A DNA stretch of 64,000 nt, taken from positions 1,488,001-1,552,000 of the forward strand of contig OY744464.1 in assembly GCA_963556145.1 (NCBI GenBank), written 5' to 3'. Shown here piece after piece: positions 23,768 through 36,000 of this stretch. Origin of the DNA: Hygrocybe punicea. Lineage: Eukaryota; Basidiomycota; Agaricomycetes; Agaricales; Hygrophoraceae. A program made the position numbers and the translations under genes. The notes under the pieces were generated by a model. The model made no database searches, was not told the DNA's origin, and saw only the letters and a program-made list of their open reading frames with translations. Position 1 is the stretch's first letter; each line of letters opens with the position of its first letter.

Positions 23768-24065
23768 AATGTAAATTATAAACCTGCTGAGGGAAATATG
23801 AAAAATGTGAAACATATGTAAATTAGAATTTGTTTAAGGGAAGGGCTAGATTAATTTTAACTTATTTTTTGGTGCTGTATTCAAGGAGGAGATAGATTTT
23901 TGGCGACCAAAACATGACTTTTGGGCTGAAACTGGCACCAAAAATCTATTTCCTCCTTGAATACAGCACCAAAAAATAACTTGAATTTATGTACCTCACT
24001 TAAATGCATTCCAATTTTCGTAGGTTTCACATTTCTCATATTTCCCACCAAATTTATAATCCAAG
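23768..24065. mobile_element. hairpin MITE, about 300 bp
   Basis: The inner arms are nearly perfect (TTTTTTGGTGCTGTATTCAA at about 23876 and its complement ending near 23982). The outer arms are still alignable (GGGAAATATGA.AAATGTGAAAC on the left, its complement near 24028-24050). No target duplication was identified. It contains no gene. Confidence 0.7.
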
Positions 24066-24263
24066 AAGAACAGATTGTTGTGTGGGCTGACTCCTGAAAC
24101 TGCCAGCTTTCTATAGATATCTTGTCAGATCCCTGGGGGACATTTGTTCAAGACTTTCAGTCCTGGTCTTTAGGGAAGATTGGAACAGGCTTTAAATTAC
24201 AATTGCTGATGCCAACAAATACGGAGATAACGCCTTGTCAAATATCATAGCAACATGTACTAT

Positions 24264-26108
24264 CTAGTCAAAGAACCAAGTTGCTTCTACAGTCACCGGA
24301 ACTGGGACATTCCGCACCTGAGTCTCTAAGACATTGTACATGGGTTCCAGCGAACCCTGTGAAAAGCTAAACTCCACAGAAGCTGCATATTCCCTGTCTG
24401 TCGCCTTTTGAGTAGCAAGAAGAAGATAATAAACCTGCAGGATAGTTAGCAGAGTAGTAGACATGCGGATGGTGAGAGTACTTGCACAAAGAGAAGAAAG
24501 TTGCAGGACATTGGGATGAAGCCTATTGCCGTAGAGGTACAAATGAACAGAAAAACTACTTTCCTTCCCAGTGAATAGTCGGACTACAGCAGCCAACAAT
24601 GGACTTCCCCATGGCGTAACTTTCACCGGCGAAATGTTCTTGTTGACAAAGTCGAGGAAGTGGCCGGTCGTAAGTTGATCCCACAGCTCGGAGCAATTGC
24701 CAAACTCTCCCGCTTGTATTCGGGTTATGAATTTCCTTTCCAGTTTCGTCCTCAAGGTGTTTCGTGCCTTTTGAAGTGCTACCTTGGTATGCATGATGAA
24801 CTGGTCCAGGATGGCATTGGGTAGTTTGGAGGCGTCTCCAAGCACATACTCTTTCCCTCCAGGTGTAATATATTCTTGTCACATGGAAATGAAGGCATTA
24901 GATCGCATACACTGCATGAAGTGCCACTCACTATCAGGAATCCAAGCATGATCCTGTTTCTCAGTCCTCAGTAATGTGAGAGCGTCCAGAACATCCCTCT
25001 TTATGGCAAGCTTTAGTTCGTCGTCTGATGGCCAGATTGTACGAAGTGGCCATTTCTCGCCAATGATTTCAGACACTTTATACTGCAATAAATCCCACCC
25101 ATCTGGTAAAGATTCGGTAAATTGATGTCGAGTTTTTCGGACTTTGCTGGGCCCTATATTGAAATAAATTTGGTCAATTATTAATTATGGAAAGCTGTCG
25201 TACCGGCAGATGACATTGATAGCTGGGGTGGATACCAAATTTCCGAGGATCCCAATGAGCCGGAAACAGAAGCTGAATCAGACGCTGAATTGGCAGTCAA
25301 ATCATTGTTAATTCAAGCACATACTGGAAGGCCCGTCATCAACAAATCGCTGTGGTTGCATTTCTTGCGGCCAGAATCGCCCCACGGGCAAAGAGGAGCT
25401 CATGGCGGATAGGCCCGTGACTTCAGGTTGATATGGAACAATTGAGGATCGAATCTGGCTGGCATCTAGCTGGTCGTGTGTTCTGGATTGGGTGGAGAAC
25501 AGCGAAGCTACATTGGTGGTTAGATCATGATTAGCAAGATAAGTAGGGTAGATACCATTGGGCAACGTAAACAATGGGGTGTGACGGGTCATAGCGATCT
25601 CCGGATAACTTTCTGTGGATTCAGTTGGGTCGTCCAGGGTTCGTGGTCGGATCTGGCCTGAGAATGCCATGGAGCCCATATCATTTTGATGGTTTGTCCG
25701 GGTTCGTGTAGAGAGTACCGACGCTGCACTGAGGTCAGATCAATTCAGGGAATGCCAGTAGGTTTCGTACCCACAAGCGGCATGAATGTTGATGCCGTAT
25801 AATCCATATTTGGAGTCTCTATTGAAGCCTCGATGCCAGCAGACAACGGAAACGTTGTGTCATAGGCTATTGGGGTTTGGGACTGGTTTGGGATTGTTTC
25901 CGCTGAGAATGTGGGGTTGGTATTGATGATGTCTGTTAAGTCGGTTTGTTGATTGAGAAAATCCGTGACTTCGGACATGTCGGTGAATGCTGGCCATTGT
26001 AGTATCAACTTATAGGCATGGGATGGCAATTCTGAATCACGTACCACTCAAGTCGAAGTCATCGACCCCAGGCATAAAACTTTCGTCAAAGTTGGAGTTG
26101 GAAAACAT
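24264..26108 (-). CDS. fungal DUF6532-like protein
   Basis: It starts MFSNSNFDESFMPGVDDFDL (ATG 26106-26108), with an intron directly after. Long Ser/Thr/Pro-rich exons (25745-26047 and 25308-25679) carry no domain. The C-terminal half is conserved in character: KVSEIIGEKWPLRTIWPSDD, ALQKARNTLRTKLERKFITR, VTPWGSPLLAAVVRLFTGK, ending VPVPVTVEATWFFD. The layout of disordered N-terminus, long helices and a GSPLL..V motif before a final helical part resembles DUF6532 proteins, which are multiplied in Agaricomycetes and of unknown function. Five or so exons; boundaries near 25200 and 24870 are approximate. No disabling mutation seen. Confidence 0.5.
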
Positions 26109-27240
26109 GACCTGCACTAGCCTCGCCGTTCGTGTAATTAAATACCAAATTTCCCCCCAAATTTCTTGTGGGAAAACAAGGGCCATTGCAACTCAACGTA
26201 ATCATAGTCATGCAGAACCTGAAAAATTCAATCACCAAAGTAGGCACGTCTAACGGTACGAAGAACATACTGTAATAATAAAGTTTCCATTTGTAGTGAA
26301 TTGAATTCATTCACCAAATTCCCACACATTGATTCACTACAAATGGTTTAGTAGGGCGTCGTCTCTGGATGCTTTCTGTTAGCGTTGTCCCGCCGGGATG
26401 GTCTAGTAATTTAGCCAGTGAGGCCAGACTCTGAAAAATTTATGGCTTAGTTCTCAAGTTACGGGCCTGAGTAACCCCGTTATTTATTCCACGGTAGAAA
26501 TAATGATGTGAATGTGATAGATGACAGTGCTAGTGCAGTCAGTGCATAGTGAAGACTCGGAAATACCTGTTCGTCAATCAAAATTCTCCCGTCTAGTCGC
26601 AAGGAGGCTCCTCCTGGATATGCCATCGATCCTTCCGCCGGTCCTGTGCTTTGCTTCCAAGCCTCTACCCGCCTCCCCATCCCTTCACTCTCTTCCACCG
26701 CAAAATACCTCAAGTCCGTACATCCTCTCATTCTCTTCCAGGAAGTCCACCATCACTGCATTCCTATGCTCATCTTTAGCCACTGAGTTCAAGTTCCAAA
26801 CTCACCCAGACCAGCCAGAGGTCAAAAACCTTGGTAAAGCGAGGCTGCTTATAAAATTAACTGCTTGTGGATGGACGCGTACACCTGCCTGAATCACATC
26901 AACCGTTAGGGTATGGTTTATGCCACTTCCAACTGGTTGGATGTACGTAGCATCTTTTCAAGTTTGAGGATGATCTCGCTTGGCTGATGTTTTGATCCTT
27001 GTCGCATACTTCTGCATTGGTCCACCTTGTTATCTGGTGAATCGTCGGTGGTAGGTTCCAGAGTTCGCACAAGCAGATTCACCCACTACCATCCTGCGGT
27101 TCTGATTGGTGATGAGTGGAGTGTAGATAGTTGTAAATTTTATCGCTTTAACAGAGCTTACTCTCGAGTAAGACAATCTATTGGCAAATCTCCCTAACTA
27201 CCACTGAAACGGTATAAGAACTCAGATTGGTAAGAAACAG
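26109..27240. other. gene-free
   Basis: Only short unsupported ORFs. A short direct/inverted match (ATTCACTACAAATGG near 26328 and CCATTTGTAGTGAATTGAAT near 26287) makes a small hairpin with no other TE feature. Confidence 0.4.
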
Positions 27241-27336
27241 CTAATTTTTTGTGACAGGAGCAGGCTTGGCGAACAGGATGGGCAACTGAGCAGAGAGTAA
27301 CAACATGAAAGCGAAAAGTCTCACGCAGCCCATCAT
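27241..27336 (-). CDS. possible tiny secreted peptide or signal-peptide remnant
   Basis: A 31-codon frame, MMGCVRLFAFMLLLSAQLPI then LFAKPAPVTKN and stop, reads as a good N-terminal signal peptide with hardly any mature part. A CTATAAATG box lies just upstream. It may be the first exon of a lost secreted protein or chance. Confidence 0.25.
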   Translation of the reverse strand: MMGCVRLFAFMLLLSAQLPILFAKPAPVTKN

Positions 27337-27938
27337 ACTGGCATTTATAGTGAACGGACTTGAATGGAGTTTCAATAATTGGCGGAGCCTAAAGATATGT
27401 CCAAAAATAGCACATTCCCTGTATAAGTGCCACAACTCGCCGAAAACATGAAAAACGGGGGAGGGACTCACCTTAGTATTGTCACTAAGTTACAAACCGC
27501 AAGCACGCATCGTGCGCAGGTTAAAAGTGACAACCTTCCACCCCCGCAGTCCACATCGGACGCAGATGGGTGGGTATGAAAAAGCAAATGGCCACGATTG
27601 CGCTATATATATACGTACAAAGCGATCAACGGCGCGTGATGCGAACGCGAATCCAAAAAACTGAGTCACATGATCTGTCAGATGATCGCAAAGCGCCGAG
27701 CTTAATTGTACCTGTTTGACGACTCAGGCCGATCTCTGGCGAACGGCGCAGAAAAATCCCTAGTCACTCCGAGTCACCGCCATGTTTACTGTCTTCAATC
27801 ATGTCACATCCGCGCTCAATAATATACTGCATCTCATCAGTTCTTCTCTCTGCAACACTCGTAGTCATCACCACTGGCACTTGCTCCAACAACTGACCTG
27901 ACTGCAGGCCGTGTTCACAGTTGATATGGACTTTCGAG

Positions 27939-28555
27939 ATAATGTCCTACGGCAGGCAAGTACTTCAAACAGTTCATTTCTCCATTCTTTTCCGAGAAAA
28001 CAAGCAGAATATACAATCTATTTGGCACTATATTTGGGACAGCAAGGAAGGCCGACCTACAATCCATTTTGTGAGTCTTTTTCCATCACTTTGCCCTCAA
28101 CCTGACCTTTGTTACAAGCCTGAGACATATTCGTCCCTCTTCCCGACAGCCACTCTTCGCATATTTCTACCGATGAATTTGGTGTCTTCGCACCTCTCGC
28201 AGAACTTCAGGCGTGGCAGCAGGTTCGTCTTGTCTTACACTATATGTCGTGGCTGGTAAACTCACGCTTCTCAGGCTGCCCACAAAATCGGTGCACTTTC
28301 ACTGCCTTGGCGGTTGAATCTTTATTCATTCCCCACTCGCTAGCTTGCATTGAAACAACAATGTCGTACATCCCGAACGCAATGACAGAAGGTCCAGATG
28401 AACTTACCGAGAAGATTCGCAATACCATGGTGGCTACCATCTTCGCATTCGCCCTCCCCCCCAAAGACCCTCGACCCGCACTACAACAATCCGACGATCG
28501 TGAACGTGTCATGGACTGTCTGGTTTTCTATGCAGAAATTGATCGCCTCATTTGA
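27939..28555 (+). CDS. unrecognised short multi-exon gene (weak)
   Basis: Possible exons are 27939-28070 (MSYGRQVLQTVHFSILFREN), 28120-28224 and 28274-28555 (MTEGPDELTEKIRNTMVATI to FYAEIDRLI). They are separated by short stretches with GT and AG ends. I do not recognise the protein, and the joins do not all keep frame by eye. Confidence 0.25.
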
Positions 28556-28659
28556 TGACAAAAACCGTCTGTTACTGAAAGGCGCTGCGGAGAGCGAACG
28601 TGCACACCTGCCATTGTTCCCTCCATATCTCAGACCTGGGATTTAATTTCCAAGTGTTC

Positions 28660-29359
28660 TTTAGGTCTGGTTGATTGCGTGGTGGTGTGATAGTCTGTGC
28701 CGGAGCGTCGGGATATGATCATTGTTAATTTATAACGCCACATGTTGTTTTCTACGTCGACTATTCACGTGAGCCTTCACGTTCTGTTTTGCTCAATGTT
28801 TTGTTGATCTACACGTCAGTCAGGTCAATACGTGTGAGCTGGTGAATGCTGGCATCTACAAGCTTTCGTTGAAGTACTAATTAATATTTGTCCATACCAT
28901 TGACACATCATAAGCAGATTGGGATGAAGTTTTTGACTTGAGGAATCGAAATAAACATGGCGGCATGGCCCAATGGTATCATTTTAGTGCATACCGTAAA
29001 AAGCTAATAAGAATGATGGAAGAAATCAAGCTAGGCATGTAGGACAAAGAAGAAGGAGAAATGAAACAGAAAAGGAGGCAAGATGGGAAAGGGAGGAAAG
29101 GGAGAGCTAAGGGAGAGATGGGGAAGAAAGGGTTGCCTCCAAATATGGATCTCCAGAGTGGGTGATGACCTAAGATGGCCTAAATGTGGTTAAGCAGCAC
29201 GGTTTCTGCATGGATTGGCTAGCAATCTTAGGAAGGAAATGAATGTGAAGGTGATGGAACGCAGATATAAATTAAAAGTTGTTATGAGCTGAGTGACGAC
29301 GAAGGAGTTCACGATTAAACGTATGGGACCAAGATTTCGGGGCGTCTCCGATATCTAGA
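28660..29359. other. gene-free
   Basis: Contains a purine-rich tract (about 29020-29140, GAAGGAGAAATG, GGAAAGGGAGG). No gene or TE terminus seen. Confidence 0.4.
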
Positions 29360-29890
29360 TCAATCACCACTAGCACCGGTTAGATTGATGACAACTTCAG
29401 CTGGAGCAGATTCCTTGGGACGGCCCGGGCACTCATGCTCCTGAGCCGACCCTCTGGTCATATACGTGTGGCAGACTCGACACTTCGTAAAAAGACCATG
29501 AAACTGGGCTTCTGACAAGCCCATCCCGGCCGAACCGTGCAAGGAAAGCAGTAATAAGAATTCGTATTTTTTCCTCAGCGCGCAGGAAGAGGGCTGGAAT
29601 GATTGAATGGTGGTCGGATTGATGTCTATAAGTATTTCATTCAAATAAGTGCATGTTTCCATCGATGATTGACCCACCATCATAGGACTGGTTTCCAACA
29701 CCGCAGAGACCATTGCAAGGGGTGGCTTTGGCATTCCTTGCTTCAGCTGCACCTAAATATTGGCAATGACTGATGCGTTTAACTAACCAAGATCTGACAA
29801 AAGCAGACTTACCATGTTGGCCATGAAAAGTCGCCGCAGAACCCAAGTTTTGAGCTGGGTGGTTGTCGTCCTCATGAAGAGGTTGCAACT
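29360..29890 (-). CDS. C-terminal exons of a fungal Cys/His zinc-binding protein
   Basis: Reading minus strand, WVLRRLFMANM joins across an intron (about 29757-29814) to VQLKQGMPKPPLAMVSAVLE, then CTYLNEILIDINPTTIQSF, LSEAQFHGLFTKCRVCHTYM and HECPGRPKESAPA. It ends LTGASGD at the stop near 29360. The CxxC...HxC set looks like a small zinc-binding motif. The whole pattern (RRL.MANM, QF.GLF..C..C, terminal IDLTG-like) recurs in Agaricomycete proteins of unknown function. The upstream exons towards 30.6 kb are not clear to me; an ORF at 30033-30581 on the same strand may contribute. Confidence 0.45.
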
Positions 29891-30687
29891 GTTTAGTTCC
29901 CATTAGCATGGGCATTCAGGTTTCTGATTGGTCTTACTGTCCTCAAGGTAAAGATAGCACTGGGATTCCTCCGAAGGATTCGATTGGGTCAACATCGCAA
30001 TGTAGGTGACTCAGGTGTGTTGGGGCGCGTTTTTATACCACGATTCGACGCCACAAATCTTCCGATTCATTGCAGACGAGGGGATGTGGGGGCGGTGCGA
30101 TTTTGTACCAGAGGCATCTGTTGTAGGGGAAGGTTGTAGGGGAAGGATGGAGGGGAAGGCCCTCGGCATAACTGTGACCTTTAAAGGCCCTGGGTTCAAC
30201 TTGAAGTCCTAGAATTTTCAGTTGGTCGGTCTTCAGGTCCATACCAAATATAGGACACCGAAAGTGCTCAACATGTTGCCATGCAACGCTGACCGCTATA
30301 TATATGCATAAGTTGATGCTTACCATGAAGGTACTGACCGAAATACCGGAATAATGCACCCGAAGCGTGTGGTCCGCTATAAAAGGAATAATTGTGGTAT
30401 TTTGGGTTGCCTCCGCTCCATTAGTAGTAAGGTAGGATTGCTGTGATTGAACATTGTGAGACTTATACGCTATGCGCGGAATTTGCTCTATTTTTAGGCT
30501 CGGCCAACTTATCTGAAAAAAGTCAGTAAGAAAGTGCTGAAAATGTGCAATTACCAATAGAGTAGCTGATACATAGCTCAAACCGTCAACGTGGCCGCAG
30601 CAACTAAACTTAAACGTACAGTTTTCTCAGCGTAAAGGTTAGTTGAAATGAATAGGACATACTATTTACAGCCTGTCTGGATGTGCA

Positions 30688-30715
30688 GGCTCCAGGCTCC
30701 AGGCTCCAGGCTCCA
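30688..30715 (+). repeat. microsatellite, four copies of GGCTCCA
   Basis: Four exact heptamers in a row, in otherwise gene-free sequence (29.9-30.9 kb). Confidence 0.9.
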
Positions 30716-30894
30716 GGGAAGTTTCCTGCCTGAGTTAGTTTGGTAATCATCCTCTCTATTTTATGCTTGATTCAAGTTGGAGGTTTCAGTACAAAAACAC
30801 ATTTCTGCAATTGTAAAAAGGTATCTCATAGCCTTCAGACGTATTCGTGATTGTGGGACATATTGAAAGTAAAAAAAAGATGCTATGGAATAAT

Positions 30895-32306
30895 TCAAGG
30901 GCAGCTCATCCCAAACTCATCCCAAAGCGACTGGTGCGTAAAATAAACCACAGAAACTCGTTGCCCCCCCTCCCAAACCTCAACCTCATGAGGAAGAATG
31001 TGTCCACGAATGTAAACTATCGCTCCAGGCTCATATGCCAGCCTGAGGTTTAATCGCGGGATCCACATATATCCTTTTTTGCACCGACCTAGAACCATCA
31101 GGGGAACCCAGGCTTTCGGGGGATCAGTGGTGTCTGCTTGCAAGCAGGTTTGCCTGTTGAACATGATCGCCATACCCTCCATCAATGAGGGGTTAATTGA
31201 ATCCAGAGCTTGAGCGAAAGCGTATTTCTCGTGAACTGCCTTTCTCAATTTTGCTAAGGCTTCATACTGAGGTAGATCGAGATGCTTGAGAATGGCATTG
31301 AGTCTATGTGACGCCAAACAGAAAGCGTGCTTGAGGTTCATGGCCATTGAAAACTGTTTCCCGCTCTTGATCATGTCCCTGGATGCGACGATAGGTTCAT
31401 GCTATGCGATGTACATCATTAAATTCAGCGTAACCTCAGTCTTCTCAACGATCTCACCTTGTGCCCAATTCCATGCCAACCTGAGACCAACTTTACGATT
31501 CCGGTCATTTCACCCTTTTTTTTGATATATGAATCTTTTTTATCGCACCTGTTCTTGTCGGCTGCGTTTTTAGGTATTTTCGGATCCACTGCTCTTCCGA
31601 AATGTTCCATCGCCCAGTATAAGAGTTCCTGGGTGACGTTGAACAAGATAGGTGTTATTACTCAATTTGCTAACTTACATGGCCTCGTTTCCCCAACCCT
31701 TCAGGCAAGTGCAGCACTATGGCTTGTTTATCCGCACTCTTAGCAATTCGTGGTTGGTTATCTAACCACTCACGCAAAGGCTCAGGATGTATTCCGGCAT
31801 CAGTAAGAGGTACTGAGAAGCTATCAGAAGGAGAACGGACTGCTTCCTCAAAATTAAACGACTGGAAGGTGACTAAATTTCCTGTTCAACCTAAATAAAC
31901 GAGCTATATGTAACCTAGCTCACCTGAGTTGTCGCCGGCCTTTCTCACAAGGTTCTTCATCTCTCGCTCAAAGCTTTTGCAGAGCTTGTGTTCCATACCC
32001 CCTTTACCGCGATTACCGCGAGACTGGCTAGAATCAAACATTTATCCTACAAGAATGGTACTATCCCTAGCATTCTCAGGCTTACTTTCTATTATAACGG
32101 GTTCTTTTTTTTGGTGGTTCCCCCCTAGCCTCCTTCTCCTCCTCCTCCTCCTCCTCTTCCTCTCCCTCCGTCAAATTGTCATCCACAAGATTCTGGGAAC
32201 CAAATATTTTGATTCTATCCTCATCCCACTCCATCAACTGGGATATATTATACGTATCACAGTCGGCACTAGCCCCACCAGCATCAACTGGGTCTAACTC
32301 CTCCAT
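30895..32306 (-). CDS. TET/JBP-like 2-oxoglutarate/Fe(II) dioxygenase with altered iron motif
   Basis: Five exons with clean GT-AG introns. Exon 1 is acidic (MEELDPVDAGGASADCDTYN, then a poly-Glu run and PPKKRTRYNRK, a possible nuclear signal). Exons 2 and 3 carry SQSRGNRGKGGMEHKLCKSF and FSVPLTDAGIHPEPLREWLD. Exon 4 has ELLYWAMEHFGRAVDPKIPK. Exon 5 holds the double-stranded beta-helix signature: FNRQTCLQADTTDPPKAWV, IPRLNLRLAYEPGAIVYIRG, LPHEVEVWEGGQRVSVVYF. The last His and the Arg fit the distal His and 2OG-binding Arg. The HxD motif reads QAD, so the first iron ligand is Gln (codon CAA). TET/JBP enzymes oxidise 5-methylpyrimidines and are transposon-associated in fungi. This copy is probably inactive or altered. 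The family call is from pattern, not alignment. Confidence 0.5.
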
Positions 32307-32408
32307 GACAAAACGTGAAGTCGAGGAATGTTGCCAAAACCTTGAGAAAAAATATTGAGTGAGTTGGAGTTGAGTGACACGGACGAAACGATGAAGAGTG
32401 TGGTAATT
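31799..32408 (-). repeat. left copy of an inverted duplicated 5' gene segment
   Basis: Promoter, exons 1-2 and part of exon 3 of the dioxygenase gene. It is matched in inverted orientation by 57012-57571, with about 85-90% identity by eye. Differences include a longer poly-Glu run and an extra stretch before the start codon on this side. Homology stops sharply after CTTACTGAT (this side) and CTTACGGAT (other side). Confidence 0.8.
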
Positions 32409-32823
32409 GTCTTACTGTGAAGATTTACTGTAGTGGCCAAAAGCAAGTGCGAAAAGTCTTACCTAAGCGGATTGGTCAAACAGTCATAGTGAATGGAGTT
32501 CCAATTGCTCGGAGCTTTTCGGGAGTGAGTGACTCAGTTCACTATAAAGTGCCGAAAGATTCACACGAGTTCTCTTTTCCGGTACTACGCAACTTGAAAC
32601 TCATGGATAAGAATATCTGATTGTATTAGTAGTTTGCTATATGTATCAACACTAGATGCAACTTGTAATCGACTGACATTTGCAAAACGAAGTCATTGCC
32701 GCAGCGGGTTAACACAATAAACTTTGCATAGATTTGCTCCGTCGAGGGCCTGGAGCCAGTAAGTAGGTCCACTCGACAATTCCAAATCCCTGCATCTTGA
32801 CTTTGAGGCTTTGGCCCACCCAG

Positions 32824-32987
32824 ATGGATCGTGGTTCCTCTTTCGGCCAGGTCTGCTCCTGCGGAAGGGAGTTTACACAGCCTGGGTCTCTTAGGAACCA
32901 TCAGAAGACGTGCAAAAAAAGCAAAAAGAGATTGACAATCGCTTTGGCCAAAGCAAAAGAACTTATCGCAGGAAGGAAATGGAGAGA
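32824..32987 (+). pseudogene. 5' exon of a Plavaka transposase gene, cut by the Helitron
   Basis: MDRGSSFGQVCSCGREF opens a C2H2 finger (C11, C13, H26, C30 by my count), followed by the basic helix KKSKKRLTIALAKAKELIAG typical of Plavaka N-termini. After RKWR and two bases of the next codon the Helitron 3' end begins (32988). The codon and frame are completed exactly at 52532. The element's own terminal repeats were not found between 32409 and 32823. Confidence 0.75.
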
Positions 32988-33019
32988 CTAGTGGGGTGTG
33001 GGCCATTGCTTTGCATGGC
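32988..33019 (-). terminator. Helitron 3' terminus: hairpin plus CTAG
   Basis: Hairpin GCCATGCAAAGCAATGGC, then CCACACCCCA, then CTAG with T following. In Helitrons this structure marks the end point of rolling-circle replication. Confidence 0.8.
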
Positions 33020-33056
33020 ATGTTACTCATCCCTTCTTTTAGCAAGAGAACACATA

Positions 33057-36000
33057 TTAAGATTGAGCATATATAAACAGTACAGCATTATTACCATTAC
33101 ATGACAATAAATTAATATTTGAAAAGTCATCTATATCACCTTCATTAATACAAATTGATCTGGTTGATATACCATCATGAAACCATACCATACTGTTGAT
33201 GAATATGCGGGCAGTAAAATGTGCATCACCAAAGTACACAATTCCTCTCAATGTGTAAGCAGTGGATATGTCATCAATTGACAAGTTTATAACTTGACTA
33301 ATTATTAAATTCTCAATAGAGTCAACTGTAAACATGATTAGAGGTGGAATTTTGTTAAATGCAATAAATTTAGTAATCTCTCCCCAACACAATTGACATT
33401 TGTGCCGTTGTCTATTAACTATGATTTGAGCAAGACATGTTGAGATTGTTCCAGAAAATGAATATGAACAATGAAAGATGGCGTCACATCTATCATTTTC
33501 CAGAATGGTTATGTTTTCACAATTGATACATTTAAGACAAGTTGAAGTCATTGGTTCATTTGCTTTCATTATATAATGGGCCAAATCACTTATGGCAATG
33601 CCAACTTGACCATAAGGAAATATTTCGGGTTTATCTTGATGCAATAAATGTCTGATTGTATTTCTAACTGTTTCTAAATCTGTTGTGTGATTCTTGGATC
33701 GTTTGAATCCTAAGCTCAAAATCTTTAATATTTCATTGATGCTATTGAATCTTTTTTTCCAACTTGATGGATCTTCATTCCATATTGCTAGTAATATTGT
33801 AAAGAGTGAATCATAAGCACAGCTCCAATCTTCCGCATCCCATATAAACCCTTTTGGTTCATTTAATTCAATAGTACTTGTTTTTCGTCTTTTTTTCACT
33901 ATGGAAGATGAACTTACAACTTGTTGTAATTTTCGTTTTTTATTTTGCAATACATTGGCCGTCGAATTTTTATGAGTGACAGTGATTGGAACAGTTCCTT
34001 TTGCAGGAACAAAGTTGAGGTTTCTGAAATCTGCCTTTTGATTTTTGTTCATATGTTTAATTAATTGCCATGGAGAGGGCTGTGTTGTGTATTGATTTAG
34101 TTGCTCCGTGGCTTTCCATGCGATAGCATGATGAATGTTTTTTGGAATATATGACTTTCCTTTCCATTTTCTAAATTGATCAATGATAGAATTTCGCTGA
34201 TCTCCTTTGACATGGTCTGGTAAGAGTCCTTGATATTTCAGTTTGGTAATCTCATCAAGCAGTTCTAATTCTCTGAATTCCTGCCTGAGATATCCAGAAG
34301 CACCCCCAGTAATTACTTTAGGATCAAAGCCTTGCATGATGATAGTTCCTGCTGCAGAAGCACTTCTTGATAAGCAAGTATAATAGGATTGGTGGTTTCT
34401 ACAACTACTGAGGTCAACTACATTGTTAGGACGAGTACGTCCTTGACATGCATAATCAGTCATTGCAAAATTAGGTAGTACCAACACTTGTTCTCTTGAC
34501 AAAGATATCACATCATCATTGGGTAATGAGCACATGGTGGAAGTGACATGTTTTGTAATCGGCACAACATTTTCAGGAAGTCCTTCTATGTTAATTTTTT
34601 TTGGAGGATTCAATAATCTGACAAATAAAGTGTCCAGTACAGTTTGTTGCTCAGGACCTATTGCACTCTGCCAACCCACAACTATGCCCTCTGCTCCTTT
34701 GGTAATGCAGCACTCTGTTGCATCATTGTTCCTCAGCATCACTGGCATGCCTACACATAAGTCCAATCTTCCTGGTATATGATCAGAGGATGATGCATGT
34801 GGTTGGCTCCAAAGTAGCTTTTGGAGTGAAGGTTCCAATATCTTTGTGTGTCGAATAGGATCCAAAATTGTTGACATGTGATGAGATTTTCTTTTGCTAT
34901 TGGAACTAGTAGGATCATTCCATCTGTCTATGGAATAGAATGATGTTAATGGTCTCCTATTTTCAGCAGCAAAACGTTGAATACCAAGTTCATTGATTTT
35001 GTCTTTTTGTGCATTCAATGCAGTTATAACTGACACATTCCTGAATTTCTTTTGGGCTAATTTTGGATCATTTGGACCTTTTCCTGCAACACGTGTACGA
35101 AGAAATGCAATATCTTTGGGAGTACATGCTTTGTATCTCATGTTTTCCAAAGCAAGCCTCAGTTGGACATCTTCTTCTGACTGATTGGTTTGTCTCATAT
35201 TTTCACGTAATATAACAACTGTTGTTATTTGATGCCAAAGAGCTTTGCCTATAGCCGCTTCCTGATTTGCTATAGTTTGACTGGAATTGATTTGGACACC
35301 AACGGTTCCAGAGTATAAAGGAGCACCACTCATAGCTGGTGGAAGTTGGCCAAAATCTCCTGCAAATATCATATTAATGCCACCAAAGGGTTCATCATAA
35401 ACACCACGTGCTTTTGCACACTGAGCACTGATTTTATACATATCTCTGCAAGATAACATTGACACCTCATCAATGAAAATGTAATCCACACCATCAAGAT
35501 TGGCACGTACTTGTGCAAGGGAACGAGATGATCCTCCCTGATTAATTCCAAGAATAGAGTGATATGTGGATCCATTTACAAGGGCAGCAGCACCACCGGT
35601 TGGTGCAAGAACCACAAATCGATGATTTTCGTTGTGTTTACCAAAAAAACTAGTCAATGCTTTGATGACTTGTGATTTCCCTGTGCCTGCCATCCCACCA
35701 AGATACATGCGTAGCTTATCAGAACCGTTAATCAAGGTAGAGTGATTCGCAATGATATGAAATGCTCTCTTTTGGTCAGTGTTCAACTTGTAATCATTGA
35801 TAGTTACATCAATAAGATGACGATCAGCTCTGTTTGCAGGAATAAACATATGGTTGATGTATGCTGCATCCACTATCTTGACATCATTATATTGAAAATT
35901 TCCCAATTTATTTATGGTTGCTGTGTTGGTTGGTAAATTTTTATTTCTGTCATCGATGATTTCCTTTTTCTTTGCAAGGACTGCAGTTCTCCACAATTTT

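Noticed and set aside
28960..29000. tRNA-like words near GGCCCAATGGTATC
   Set aside because: No cloverleaf, T-loop or acceptor stem can be drawn; I found no tRNA in the window.
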